The notes under the pieces: generated by a model
What the model saw: the letters and a program-made list of their open reading frames with translations, nothing else
The model's database searches: none
What the model was told of the DNA's origin: nothing
In this document: positions 1 to 11,550 of the stretch, one piece after another
Numbering within the stretch: the first letter of the stretch is position 1
Layout of the letters: each line of letters starts with the position of its first letter
Assembly: GCA_014529385.2 (NCBI GenBank)
Contig: CM043967.1
Coordinates: 2,814,501-2,878,500, forward strand
Reading direction: 5' to 3'
From: Adiantum capillus-veneris
Lineage: Eukaryota; Streptophyta; Polypodiopsida; Polypodiales; Pteridaceae
DNA: 64,000 bases
Program-made: the position numbers and the translations under genes

Positions 1-3000
1 CACTGGCAGGTTTAAGAGTGAAAAAGAACACCAGTAGAGCTACAGATGCTTCCAAAAGAGATCTATGATGTTGCGACAAAGCCAGACACAAAAGAAGCCA
101 ACAGAAGGCTAGGCCGCAAGGACTTCTATGACCAGGAACCATGTGGCGTAGCTTTCCAGAAAGCCTATGAGTTGTTGTCTACAATTAAAGAGGATGGATC
201 AGTCCAAATTACTGACCAATAAGGACAGAAAATAGAAGTGGTGATCATGAAGGAAATTGTGGCCAAGACACTAAAATTGCCAATTGAAGGGATGACAATG
301 CGGGCTTGAGACAGAAAAATAGCAAGCACCTTCACCAAGGAGACTGTTGCTGCAACTTTTGTCAACCTCATCCAAAGGCACATGGAAGAACCATCACGTC
401 TGTATCATCAGCATTTCCACTTTCTAGCAAAGAGACAGCCATGGTACACAACACCAAACCATGTAGTTGCAACTACATTCACCCAAGTGTTGAAGTCGAC
501 AACCAGGCAATCGAGTGATCACGCATATTATGTGCTAACTATGCTGAAGGGCAAAGAAGGAAAAATCACTTATCTGGGCGCACTTGAAGTACTAGCAAGA
601 ATAGCATACCATGCTATTAGCATGGCATATAATTTAATGTCTGCCCCATATCAAAACACATGGATTGTGTCTGCACTGCCTTCTCCCAGAACCACACGGT
701 CGTCAAAGAGAGTTTACAAGTCAGATGAAGAATCTGTTGAAAGCTCCCACGAAGCTCATAGCAGTGAGAGCTCAGACAACGAGGAAAGGTGGGCCAGGAT
801 TGAAGAGATATAGAAGAAAGCAGTGGCTACACACCAAGAGGAACCTCAGCAAAAAAGGGCAAGGTTTGAAAGATAAAAACAAACTTACGAAAGAAGCCGC
901 CAAGGTACAGGTGAGGACCCGACAAAGTGGGTTCTCAAAGAGAATGGGGTCCCAGAACTAAGAACCCTGCAAGGAAAGACTTTCTTGAACGGATGTATGC
1001 AGAGGTAGAAGCCCTCAAGTTAAAATAAGCTCAAGAAGCTGAGAGAAAAGCAAGAGAAGATGTAGCAGAGCAACAAAGACAAGTGGAGGCTACTGCACAA
1101 ATCGAGACATAGCATGACCAAGAAGAAATGTCTCCAAAGCCTACCTCACCCACTACAGAACAAGCAGACCACGTGTTGCCAAGTCCTCCACCTTCACCAA
1201 TAGTTAGACCAACTGAGGGCGAGGAAGCCAAAGAAAAGGAGCCTGAATCACAGGAGACAGCAAGTTTTGAGCAGCCCAAAGCAATCGAAACAGAGGCCAC
1301 CCCTTCTACAACCACCCAACAAGAAACGATCGAGGCATCCACGAAGCCTCAAGAAGTAAAGGCAGCCAAGGCAATCGCAATGCCTCAAGGAGAGGTAGAA
1401 ACCTCGACGCAACCACAAGAAGCTACCACAGCACCACCTAAGGATCCACACACAGAAACGGATGAAACATCTAGGCAGTCTATAGAGCCTGAAGATTGGT
1501 AGACAAAGGATGAATTCATCATACAGGTTAATAAATATGCCGAGAAAATGCAGGAGATGACTGAAAATTTGAGAGAAGCAGCACTTTTCCGCAGTGCTAA
1601 GGCTAGAGAGCTTGAAATGGTCATTGATGCTCTACAAGGAGAGCTAGAGGACAGGATGAATGTCATTACAAATCTGCAAGACAAGTCCAAGAGCTGAAAG
1701 CTGAAGCTAAACAACACGAGTTAGCCAAAGAGAAGCAGCAAAAGGAAATGGAGGAGCTGGGAGAACTTTTAACAAAGTTATCAGATGCATGCAAGACCAA
1801 AGACCAACAACCGACAAAGGTAACCAATGAACTCCTAACCACGACTCTGTCAGTACAGAAGATCCAAGTGCAGCTCGATGTAGTGAATGCTTCACTGCAA
1901 TACTTAGAGCAAAGGATCAATGATCAGGCAGCATTTTTGCGACAGATAAGAGAAAATCCTGCAGTTGCCTCGATCAAAGGTACAGATGAAGTATATAAAG
2001 CGTTAGAAGAAAATAAGGATCTCAAGCTTGAGCTAAAGCTAGAGCAATCACAAAAAAGAGACCTTGCACTGATGTGCATACAACGCAAAGAGCAACTGCT
2101 CAAGGAGATAACAGAACTAAAAAGATTCAATCAGCTACTACAAGAAGGACAGCCAGAGACACAAGAAGAATCTAGTACCTCAGAGCAACCAAATGTTGAA
2201 ATTCCATCAGTCTTTTTTGTTGAGATGGAAACGCAACCGACAGAAGGGCAAGGAGCAGAAGAATACTTTCAGGTACCACTCACAGATGCTGAATAAGTAT
2301 CCATGGTCCAGCTTTCCAAAGCTAAGGAAGATGCACTCAAAGAATAGGTTGCTCAGGAGACAGATGAACAATGGAAGGCAGCAATGGATTGGGAGTTGAG
2401 AGTTCTTCATTCAGTTAATCACTCAACTCACTCCCAACCAAATCAATGGCCAATGGAATCAACAATCACAGCCATATCCTTTGATCAAGGTAGAGATGTT
2501 ACAGGTAAAATAAAGACTATATAAAGATATGCAGGAAGAAGGCACAGAGGATGTCCACCCCAAGTGGAGAAAGAGCTGGTTGAACAAGAATCCTAGATAT
2601 TTCATTCTGTTCACAAGAGCACCTGCAGGCCTTCAAAAAGAGCCAACCTTTTGTCTAGTACCAAGGGTAAGGACATGACAAGCCCATGAAGCACTGAATA
2701 AGTCACGGCCTACATGGCTAAACTATCCAAGATTGCCATCTACAAAGCAGGTACCGGCAATAGAGGAATACATGGTGAAAACCCTAACGGGTGCCATGAC
2801 TTTCTTCAAGATCCTTCCTGACCTCTCATGTGCCATGCTATACAAGATCTACCGAATGCTGCTCATATGTATTGAATCCTTTCACGAGCCTAAGCAAGCA
2901 GGGGCACCATGGATGTCATTCCTCAAAGGCAATAAGGGCCTCTACTACTTAAGTGGCCAGCCTTCCGAAGAAGTTCTTTACGGTTTCTACACCCGATGCA

Positions 3001-3266
3001 TGTTTTTGCCATCTAGCAATATGTTCGTGTTTGAGGAAGCATTTTATACAGGGTTCTTCACTTGGCAAACAAAGATATTTAGGCCAGTGATCAGCAACCT
3101 AACATCCAGATTTGTTGGCTACTCAGCCATTGAGCTTAAAAATAGAGTCACCATGCAATTCTTGCAGGTACCTGACAAAGAGAGAAGACTTAGATATGAA
3201 AAAGCACTACATGCGCTTAAAGACCGCCTCGCCAGTCGTCAACCCGAAGATTACTTCAGCCCATAA
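1..3266 (+). pseudogene. Broken extra ORF (aORF) of retrotransposon element 1, 3' part
   Basis: This is the decayed extra ORF of an LTR retrotransposon whose 5' part lies left of the window. It aligns by eye, in order, with the ORF at 24873-28258. The N-terminal part (about 45-530) matches the MLPK/MLPR and TIKEDG/SIKKDG stretches of that ORF. The middle (about 1000-2300) is rich in Glu, Gln and Lys and reads as coiled coil. The C-terminal part (2570-3266) shares YMVKTLTGA, QPSEEV, MFLPS and FEEAFYTGFFT with 27660-28250. At least six stops and several frame changes interrupt it. It ends 39 bases before a polypurine tract and LTR, the position of an env-like ORF in plant retroelements. I recognise no known domain. 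There is no sign of a signal peptide or of the paired membrane segments of a true envelope protein. Confidence 0.7.
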
Positions 3267-3290
3267 AGTTGTGTCAAGGGACGACACAGG

Positions 3291-3305
3291 CAAGGAGGGG
3301 GGGAA
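3291..3305 (+). other. Polypurine tract of element 1
   Basis: This purine-only run (CAAGGAGGGG and on to GGAA) lies directly against the TGTTAG that opens the LTR. The same block, preceded by a GGGACGACA-like segment, stands before the 3' LTR of element 2 (28296-28309). It is the expected primer for plus-strand DNA synthesis. Confidence 0.75.
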
Positions 3306-3740
3306 TGTTAGCAGCAAGCTAACTCGGATACCATTTTTTGAAGCTTTCATTATAAAAACATTTATTATTTTGATGAATCGGGAATATTGTAACTCCTACT
3401 TTCTAAATAAATATTGTAATTGAAGAGCCGGGGCTACAAGATTCTAGATTGTATCAACCTGTCTTTAGTTATAGCTCCCACATTATTGGTTTTGACCACC
3501 AAAAACCTTGGCTAAGGTATAAAAGCCAATTTTTGTCAGTTTTTCATAAGTTTTTGGATAATGAAACATATCGTGAGCTAACGGCACTCACTTCTCTCCT
3601 TCTTGCACTTCCTACTCCCTCCCTGGTTGTCACATTGTAGTCGGGTCTGTTGCGTTGCAACCGCAGGTAAGAGCTCTACGCATTGACATAAGCATTTCAC
3701 GGTATTTCGTAGCTTTTGGGGTCGCCAACCCGCGACCTAA
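3306..3740 (+). mobile_element. 3' LTR of element 1 (right end uncertain)
   Basis: The LTR begins TGTTAGCAGC next to the polypurine tract. It carries a TATAAAA at 3518-3524 and CT-rich downstream sequence, as expected of a U3-R-U5 arrangement. Apart from the first bases it is unlike the LTRs of element 2, so it belongs to a different family that shares the downstream ORF. The right end is a guess: the partner LTR is outside the window and I could not find a CA end followed by a target duplication. Confidence 0.5.
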
Positions 3741-4486
3741 TTTCATCATAATTAGGAATTTGAGCTTTAAAATCAAAAACTAAGTATAGGGGAGGTATTG
3801 GGGCATCATTACTAAGCATTTAGATGCATCCTAGGTCGAAAACGACTAGGTCAAAAACTCACTACTGTTAATAATCGTGATTTTTTCACTTGACCTAAAG
3901 TGAGATTTGAGACCATAAGCATGTGTGCTTAGGTATTATAAACATGTTTAGAAGTTTCATTATGTTTGGATGTCATTTGATGCTGTAAAGGATGTGATTT
4001 CTTTGTCGATGAGCTATTAGCTTTTGGTGATTTCAGTCGTTTGAGTGTAGCTTGAGTTAGATGCGAGTTGTTTGTTGTTTTACAAGAGATTGACAACCTC
4101 TTGTATCCTATATGCACTAGTCGAGTCAGATTCATCCCATGGATTGACAATTATATTCGTGGTTCTTGCTATGTCTGCAATAAAATAGGAGTGAGGTTAG
4201 ACACCCGTCCCACAATTCCTCCTCTCTTATGGGAGAAAGTCTTCTTTTGGGAGTCTCATCAAGATGCCTCCTAAGCTCTCTCTCTCCTCTTGGAGAGGAA
4301 GGGAAATCCCATAATCACAAAGTTGTTGAGTAACTTTGACTTGCAAAGCAGGGTTGCCCATAGCTTCTTGCAACCTAGTAACAGAAGATAATTAGCAAAC
4401 ATGGGGGCATCATCATTAGCACCTTCATGTGCAAAATTGAAGTTGTCAATCCTTGCACTTTCACTAAGTGAGAATGAGAATGTGAA
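3741..4486. other. Anonymous spacer, possibly including the rest of the LTR
   Basis: I see no coding pattern here. A small hairpin at about 3828-3850 (CCTAGGTCG, AAAA, CGACTAGG) is the only structure noticed. The spacer ends where recognisable reverse-transcriptase sequence begins. Confidence 0.4.
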
Positions 4487-6110
4487 TGTTCCAACACACT
4501 ATCCCTATGAGAGATGATGTTAAGCCAAGTATACAAAGCCACCATACACCTATTATGAAACCTTTGCCAAGAAAATCAAGGAAGAGATAGAGAAACTCAA
4601 GGAGGCTGAGTTTATCTATGAAATAGTACTGATTGGGTACCACCCATTATAGTGGTTACTTTAAAAAATGGAAAACTTAGAGTGTGTGTAACTCTCAAAA
4701 AGGTGAAATCTGCCACCATACACGATAACTTTCCTCTTCCCATCACCGATCACGTGCTAGAACAAGTAGCTAGCAAGGAAGCCTATAGCCTTTTGGATTG
4801 CTTCTCTCGATACAACCAATTGACTATTGATCCCAAGGACCAACATAAGGGCTTTGCCACGGAGTGGGAAATTCTTGCTTATCGAGGAATGCCTTTCGGA
4901 TTGACCAATGCACTGTCAACATTCCAAAGGTTAATGAGCCATGCCTTTCAGGAATATGTGCAAAATTTCTTGGAAGTATACATGGATGATCTTTGTGTGC
5001 ACTCCACAAAGCACGAAAGTCATTTTGAGCATTTACGATGTGTCTTTGAGAAATGCTGTCTATATAAGATTTTCTTAAATCTTGAAAATATGTTTTTATG
5101 GTTCGAAAATGCAAAATTCTTGGACATATTGTGTCAAAAAATGATATAGCCACAGACATAAAGATGGCAGTGATCGCGGAAATGGCTAGGCCAACAAGAA
5201 TTAAAGAAGTGCAGGCATTTATGGGACATTGTGGTTACTATTGTAGATTTATCTACATGTATTCCATAATTGCTGGGCCCATATATTGCCTTATCACTTA
5301 CTTTGAATGGACTGATGAATGTGAGGACCGGAATCCTTCCAAAAGATTAAGAAAGCGTTGAGCTCAAAACCAACACTAAAAGCTCCAAACTGGAACAAAG
5401 TGCTCCACATACATGTCCATGCTTCAAGCTATGCCATCGGCTACATCTTCCCAGCCGGGAGAAGGAACAATGGATTTTCATATCTCCTATGCTAGTAGAC
5501 AATTAAACATGGCAAAAAATAACTATACAACCACGGAAAGATAAAGTCTTCGTATGGTGTAATCAGTCAAGAAATTTCAACGCTGCTTGTTAGCTAACAA
5601 GTTCGTCTTCTTCCTAGACCATCAAGCCTTACTCTACTTGGTGAATAATACATGCAATACATGTAGGATAGTAAGATGGTTTATCATCCTACTTGAATTT
5701 GACTTCACAGTTGTGGTCAAAAAAGATGATGACTTACCCGATGCATACTTGTTTTCTATGGAAATGATTCCAAGATGGTCATAAGAACTTGTGTCTTTAA
5801 TGACTATAGTACAAGTGGATTTTCAAATACCGATTCCTATTACACCATGATTGATTGAACAATTAGCTCTATATCAATTGTTGGCGAGAAAATTGTATTG
5901 TAAAAATAAGGATAGAATCCTACTCTTGTGCACCAATCCTGAGGAGCAAGATGCCTACTTGAGTCAAGCTCATACCACCATCATAGGTCTACACTTTGTG
6001 CAAGATCAAAACCTTGCAAAGATTAACCTAGTTGGGTGTTTACTGGCCTACCATGAAGAGAGATGTTCATCACTATGTGAATAAATGTAAAGAAAAAGAC
6101 TCCATACATT
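4487..6110 (+). pseudogene. Ty3/gypsy pol fragment (RT, RNase H, first zinc module of IN)
   Basis: This 5'-truncated pol runs parallel to 17010-18690 of element 2. It starts at the QHTIP segment just before the RT core, then shows PYTYYETFAKK, the RT core with the catalytic YMDD (about 4979-4990) and the FMGHCGYY thumb motif (about 5219). Next come RNase H fragments (DHQALLYLV) and finally an HHCC-type module (5850-6110), where H-x6-H and one Cys remain and the second Cys is lost. Frames change several times. In the RNase H part about 22 residues are missing between VVVKK and DDD compared with element 2, which removes the final catalytic Asp of the ADHLSR motif. It is a dead fragment of a close relative of element 2. 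Confidence 0.85.
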
Positions 6111-6956
6111 ATTCCACATTTTAGTCACACCCCATAAGTCCAAAACTCTTGACTAATTAATTTTGGGAATTGAAATTTATTTATCCTTGATGGGAGCATA
6201 GCGTTTCATAATTCTTTGCATTTACTTATTACCAAAAATGTGTTTTTTTTTCTTATGCTTTATTTCCACATGATTGAGCTTGCTATCTCATTGACTTTTT
6301 TCTTTTGTAGGCACACTCTTCCTCAAGCGTATACCACAACATGGCTTTGTCAGGGATGACAAAGTTTAGGAAGGAGAGAATGTTGGAAGCATCCAACACC
6401 ATTAACCATTTTCATCTTCTCCATGAGCATATTTTTTCATTTACCATGTATAGTAACGTTCTTGGGCTTGCTAACGACTTCCAATTTGTATCTTTTAATT
6501 TACTCTATGTGCCTTGGGCAGCCAGCCACTTATTTTTGAAACCCTATGCATATAAGTGAATTGTAGGTCCTGTGAAAGGGGAGGGATCATTTTGTGATAA
6601 AACCTATAGTAGAGAAGGAGAAGGAGGAGACTATGGAGGTGGAGCTTGGAGCCACATGTACTCTCTTCACAAATTGGTTAATGCATGCATTGAAGTTGAG
6701 TCCTCTTGATTATCTCTTGCTTTTCATTAAAGTTGTGTATTGGTGTCTTGATGTGTGTGCATCAAGAACTAATTGCTCTCTAATCTCTTGACTGTCTATT
6801 GTGTATTTTATTATGGTGTTTCGTACATGATTAATGTAGTGTGTAGATTAGGATTCATACATATATCTTTTAATTGTAACCTCATGAGCTTGTGTTTAGG
6901 ATGTGTGTACAAGGATCAGTAGGTAATGCAACAAAATCATTGCTTGATTAGGGATA

Positions 6957-6994
<38 letters not shown>

Positions 6995-8807
6995 ACTAAT
7001 CCCTTTCATTAGTTCTCTCTTCTTCATCTTCTAGATGGCCTCTCTTGATTTCCCCACTCTTTTTCAACTCATCACTCTCACACACTCACCCATATGTGAT
7101 GCTTCCATGCCCTACCAAGGTTACTACCATCTTTGGATTGATAATTTTGTTGATTCATTAGAGCTATTCTACAAGGGAGCCAACAATCAAGAATCAAACC
7201 CAACCGCATATAGGTTTTTGGCATCAAGCAACACAGGTAGAGACATTAATAGGAAATTTTCATCGAAGGATTTGGACTCAATCAGGAGAACAACTTTTGG
7301 ATATCAACACCGATAGGTGGGTATACTAGCAAATACCATATTCGGCCAAGACATAGATTTGGTTACACTTCTATTGGTTGAGCTACAAGTCTCACAACTT
7401 ATATATCTGGACTCATAGGGGGGCATCATACTTTTACTACATGCATGCACATTGGCTTTCTACAGGTGTATTTTGTCTCTCTATGCATTTGTTTAGAGAG
7501 GTTTATGATAGCCATATGAATTTTCACTCTATTTATGGAATCTATGGATATTAGAACACCTTTGAGTACCTTGATTGATTTCATTTTATCTCTTGCATTA
7601 GCATCTTAGATTATTAATAAGTTCACTCCCTAATTACCGCTTGGGCATGATCATGCTCCACTACCCTTTGGTGTCTAGGTGAGGAGAAGGCTAGATTTAG
7701 TGCACCTAAGTCAAGATCCCTTTCCTTAGATCAAGTTCTAGTACCCCATCCTTCCTTAACTCAAGGCATCAAAGCCATATCTTGCCATTTTGTAGCAAAG
7801 TCCAAACATGATCCTATTTTAGTGGCTACATCCATGGAAAAGGGAGCCTTTTAGGTACCCACTACTTCTAGAGTCTATATCGTGTCATACACACACCCAT
7901 TTCATGTGGCATCAACACAAGAATTTTTTTCATACTCTGCTGCACATCCCTATCCATCAATTTCTTGCCAAAAGCTCCAATTTTCCACGATTTGGTAGCA
8001 TAAGTCATGTGAAACTTAGAGCAATAGATCTTGCCAATGCTCATGATTGAAGAAAATTCATCTTTGGGGGAACTTTGTCCCTACATATAGCAATCTCCTT
8101 ACCAAGTTTCATGAAATTTGGTCCAACATACCATGTGGGAGCTAAAGATTACCAAGGCTATGAAGGAGTATTTGGGGTAGTGGAACTTTGCACTTCTAGT
8201 GCAATTAGCAACTTCCAATTATGCTAATCTCTAAGGAATGGCTCTTTGATGTCTTTTGAAGATCTTGCACAAATAGTTTGGGGCTCACAATTGGTCTCAA
8301 CATTGAATAAAATGGCTTCTCTCCAATGAAAATATCTACTTGTTTGAAGATTTTTTTAGAAAGGCTTATAGTGCATTGGCTATGAGATGTATGGAGATTA
8401 GTGAATGTTTCTACACTAATCATTTGAAGTTTTGAAAATCTCTAAGAGTCCCTAATCAAGCCACTCGCCCTCTCTATTCTATTGATATGTATGATTTCTT
8501 TTCTTGATGCAGATAATGAAACCATGCTCTTTGTAACCGCTCCTAGAGGTTTGGAGAGTACCCTCTTGAGGGCAAGAACTACCTCTCACTCAATCTTCTT
8601 GAGACAATCACAAGCCATAGCTTTAGAGATCAAGATAATTCATTTATGAAGAAGACCAAGCACTACAAGGGGAGCTTCATGAACATAGGAGAGCTCATTG
8701 ACAACATGAAACAAAACATGAAGATTGAAGACAATGAAGACTATCAACATAAAGATGAAAACACCAACATCAAAATGCAGATCAAACATGACCGCGATAA
8801 CAAGATG
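6111..8807. other. Anonymous region with a (GT)n microsatellite
   Basis: I found no recognisable domain. Short ORFs at 6341-6559 and 7035-7316 look like chance. A (GT)n run lies at about 6958-6992. A short ORF from 8646 reads in frame up to the target site of element 2 and continues beyond it at 29247 for 15 more codons to a stop, so the pre-insertion sequence was a roughly 73-codon ORF of unknown meaning. Confidence 0.4.
6958..6992. repeat. (GT)n microsatellite
   Basis: This is an uninterrupted GT dinucleotide run of about 35 bases in non-coding sequence. Confidence 0.95.
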
Positions 8808-8812
8808 AAGGG
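8808..8812. repeat. Left target-site duplication of element 2
   Basis: The five bases AAGGG directly before the 5' LTR are repeated at 29242-29246 directly after the 3' LTR. Five base pairs is the usual duplication for LTR retrotransposons. It fixes the element boundaries. Confidence 0.9.
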
Positions 8813-9744
8813 TTTTAGAAGCTGGACACACTCCACGGCATCTAACTACTCGGCGAACTATTATTTTTGTAATTATTCATTCATTGAGGAAAACCCGATT
8901 TTTCACATTGTAAATATTGGGACTTACAGAAGTTTCCAGATTGTATCCCAGTTTTGATAGTTAGACTGAGTTGATGGTTGATTTTGGAACTTTAGGGTTT
9001 GAGAAGTTGTAAGGTATATATACCACTTTTTGACCTTAATGAAAAACCTTTTGTCACTTTAAACAAGTTTTAAGTTTGTGAGTGAGCGTACTGTGTACGT
9101 GAGAGAGAGTGTGAGCTTCGTCTTGACGCTACGTGTGCTACGGTGGTCGGAATCGAGTACGGAGAAGTGCAGTGTGTTGCCCCCGACTAGAGCTACGAGC
9201 CGATACCAACATTGTGTGCGTACGGTCCGGCTTTGGGAGCTCCTTCTACGAGCTTCATCGGTTGTTTGGGTGAGCATACGTTATCTGATTTCGCATTACA
9301 GCATATCCACGCGTTCACATTGAGTAGAGCTACACATTAGGCACTTCAGATTTTGGAAACAAAGACCTGCAGATTTCGGCCAGACATCCGACGTGTTTCT
9401 GCACCGGGTGTTTTGGGTCGTGATTTTGGTTCATAGACCTTAGGGAGAGCGGCCTATAGGTATTAGTAGGGTCTTCTTCAAGTTCTATGGTGTTTCGAAA
9501 GTGTTTTATGGGTGTTCGGCTCTAGCAAGCGTTGTAGGAAGTATCCTCTTTTGCACTCTTGAAGACTGTGACTGAGACAATTGGTAGGGACCTCTGTAGA
9601 AATTAGTTAGGAGTCGGTCGAGTGTAGGTTGACACCTTATGCTTGCTTCCATGCGCATGCGGGTCGAGCTTCGTCCTTAGTTGACATTACTTGTTAGGTG
9701 AGTTATCGTTGTGCTGACGTCCGTCGCGGCGTATCCGTCCAACA
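8813..9744 (+). repeat. 5' LTR of element 2
   Basis: This copy is 932 bp, the same length as the 3' copy. It starts TTTTAG where the 3' copy starts TGTTAG, so the conserved TG terminus has mutated in this copy, and it ends CCAACA. A TATATATA box lies at 9015-9022, which makes the transcript start probably about 30 bases downstream. A degenerate half of the internal palindrome (AGACATCCGACGTGT) sits at 9382-9396. Confidence 0.93.
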
Positions 9745-9745
9745 T

Positions 9746-9763
9746 TGGCGCCATTGCCGGGGA
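9746..9763 (+). other. Primer-binding site, tRNA-Asp type
   Basis: TGGCGCCATTGCCGGGGA begins one base after the LTR. From memory of plant tRNA-Asp, it pairs with the tRNA 3' end with a single mismatch at 9753. This primer is typical of Athila/Tat-type plant Ty3/gypsy elements. Confidence 0.85.
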
Positions 9764-10274
9764 CGAAAACCTTAGGTAGGTGATCGAGACTAATCCTTGA
9801 GGATTGAGATTTTTGGCTTGCCAAGAGTCTCGCTTTACATTTAGACAGGATCAGAGGGTGGAGGACTCTCTAGGTCTTAGAGGGAGTTTAGGAAGCGTGT
9901 GTCTGGCCTAGATCCTTCGACTTAGGTAGAGGAGGTAGTTTTAGGTAGTAGTCGAGTTCTAGAGTAGGAGTTGGAGTGGTAGAAGCGGTGAGAGGTGAGC
10001 TTGAGAGTTCGGAGATGCCAAAAAGCAACCAAAAACACCATTATCACCATTTCTTCATGATAGGTAGGAGTAGAGTAAGTAGGACATCATGATTCAAATC
10101 TAGAGCATTTCATGCATGTACACTTGCTTAGGAGAATCATTACAAGTTTGTAAAAGACGCAAAAGTGTGGTTGAAAGCCTAATTGAAGTCCAAAAGTTAC
10201 TGTGAGTGTTTCTGATAGGTCTACAGAGCATCAGGAGCATTCCTGTTAGAAAAAAACTTTAATTTTAAGCCAAA

Positions 10275-10298
10275 AGACATCCTACGCGTAGGATGTCT
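10275..10298. repeat. 24 bp palindrome, copy 1
   Basis: A perfect palindrome made of AGACATCCTACG followed directly by CGTAGGATGTCT. It can form a 12 bp stem in RNA or DNA, or pair between two RNA molecules. Confidence 0.95.
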
Positions 10299-10715
10299 AC
10301 AGGCCAATCTGGGAGGAATTTTGGGATTTTGAGTTGACCAGTGTGTTCAGAGGTAGGGTTTACCCTTATTTCAACTGGAAAGTGAAAATTTGGCCATCTC
10401 TTGACATGATAAGGCCAGATAGACTGAAATTGCTAAACATCCTACCCAAATAGTGCCAAAACATTAACTTGAGACCAAAACCATAAGATGGTTGTATGAG
10501 TGTGTCTTGCATGATATATTGAGTGACCGAAAGGGGTTTCACCTCATTTGGACAAGAAAATTGGGTTCAAAGTGGACTTTAGCACTTTAGACTGAAAAAG
10601 CAAAAACAGCTGAAGTTTGGGACTTTTGACATCCAAATCAAAATCTAAGCATACCATTGGGATACTGACATCAAGGGGAAGCTGTGGAACAAATCTGGGG
10701 TCAAACGGGCCAAAA

Positions 10716-10739
10716 AGACATCCTACGCGTAGGATGTCT
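10716..10739. repeat. 24 bp palindrome, copy 2
   Basis: Perfect copy, identical to copy 1, 441 bases further on and again preceded by an A-run. Confidence 0.95.
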
Positions 10740-10840
10740 TCTGAGTGATTTGGGACTCCAAACTGAAATCTGAGTATACCAAGGTGATCAGCAACTCAAG
10801 GGGAGCTTGAGCCTTTAGTTTGAAGCCATTCTGATGAAAA

Positions 10841-10864
10841 AGACATCCTACGCGTAGGATATCT
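10841..10864. repeat. 24 bp palindrome, copy 3
   Basis: Same sequence with one change in the right arm (GGATATCT for GGATGTCT). It lies 125 bases after copy 2. Confidence 0.95.
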
Positions 10865-11116
10865 AATGCAAGAAAATGAAGCCAGAAGTTGACTTTGAGC
10901 ATTGTAAGGTGTTATATAGCCTAAGGCAAGCCTGCTAGTCAATTTTGGTCCAATTTGGAGTTGATTAGACTGATCAATACCATCAACAGGCTGTCGGAAC
11001 AGATTTCTGACTCATTGACCAGCTTATAGAAGTCCAAATCAAAAAGTAAAAGTAGCTGTAAGCTTAGCACAACAAGGGGAAACAACTGTGCAAAAATCCA
11101 GGCAAAATACAGCAGG

Positions 11117-11140
11117 AGACATCCTATGCGTAGGATGTCT
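11117..11140. repeat. 24 bp palindrome, copy 4
   Basis: Same sequence with one change near the centre (CCTATGCG for CCTACGCG). It is the last copy before gag. Confidence 0.95.
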
Positions 11141-11550
11141 ATTGGGGCATACTGCAGAGAAAATTTGACCTGGCCTAGACAGTGAGGTTCCATTTGGCTT
11201 AAGGGTTCCAGAACTTCTTTCAGAAGTGAATTTGGACCTTGGTTGCCCATTTGACAAAGCAAAGACTAAATTCGGACTTTTTCGCGTAAATTGGCCAACA
11301 TGAGAGAGAAGTACTGTTTCAGATTAGCAACCTAATCCAGAACATCAGCAGTGTATAAAATACAGTAGTGGTTGAGATTAACTCTCCAGTTATACCAATC
11401 ATTACTAAGATAACCTATAGCAGATAAAATGCTTTGATTCAATTGCCGAAATTAAAACTCTTGTGTACAGGTATATCCAGCAACAAAGCAAGAAGTTGTG
11501 CAGAAACTGATCCGTTGCCAGGTGAGTGGTTGAATTTGTGATAAGTTTCA

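Larger units (their letters stand above)
9764..11550 (+). other. Untranslated leader of element 2 with four palindromes
   Basis: About 1.8 kb lies between the primer site and the first Gag codon, with no sustained ORF. It holds four of the eight 24 bp palindromes, within 840 bases. Surrounding phrases such as GAAGCCATTCTGATGAAAAA and CATTTGGACAAG recur near the 3' palindromes, so leader and 3' region share a family of diverged repeats. Confidence 0.75.

Noticed and set aside
10275-11140. Regular palindromic repeats as a CRISPR array
   Set aside because: Spacing is irregular and hundreds of bases long, the setting is a plant LTR retrotransposon, and no cas genes are present.
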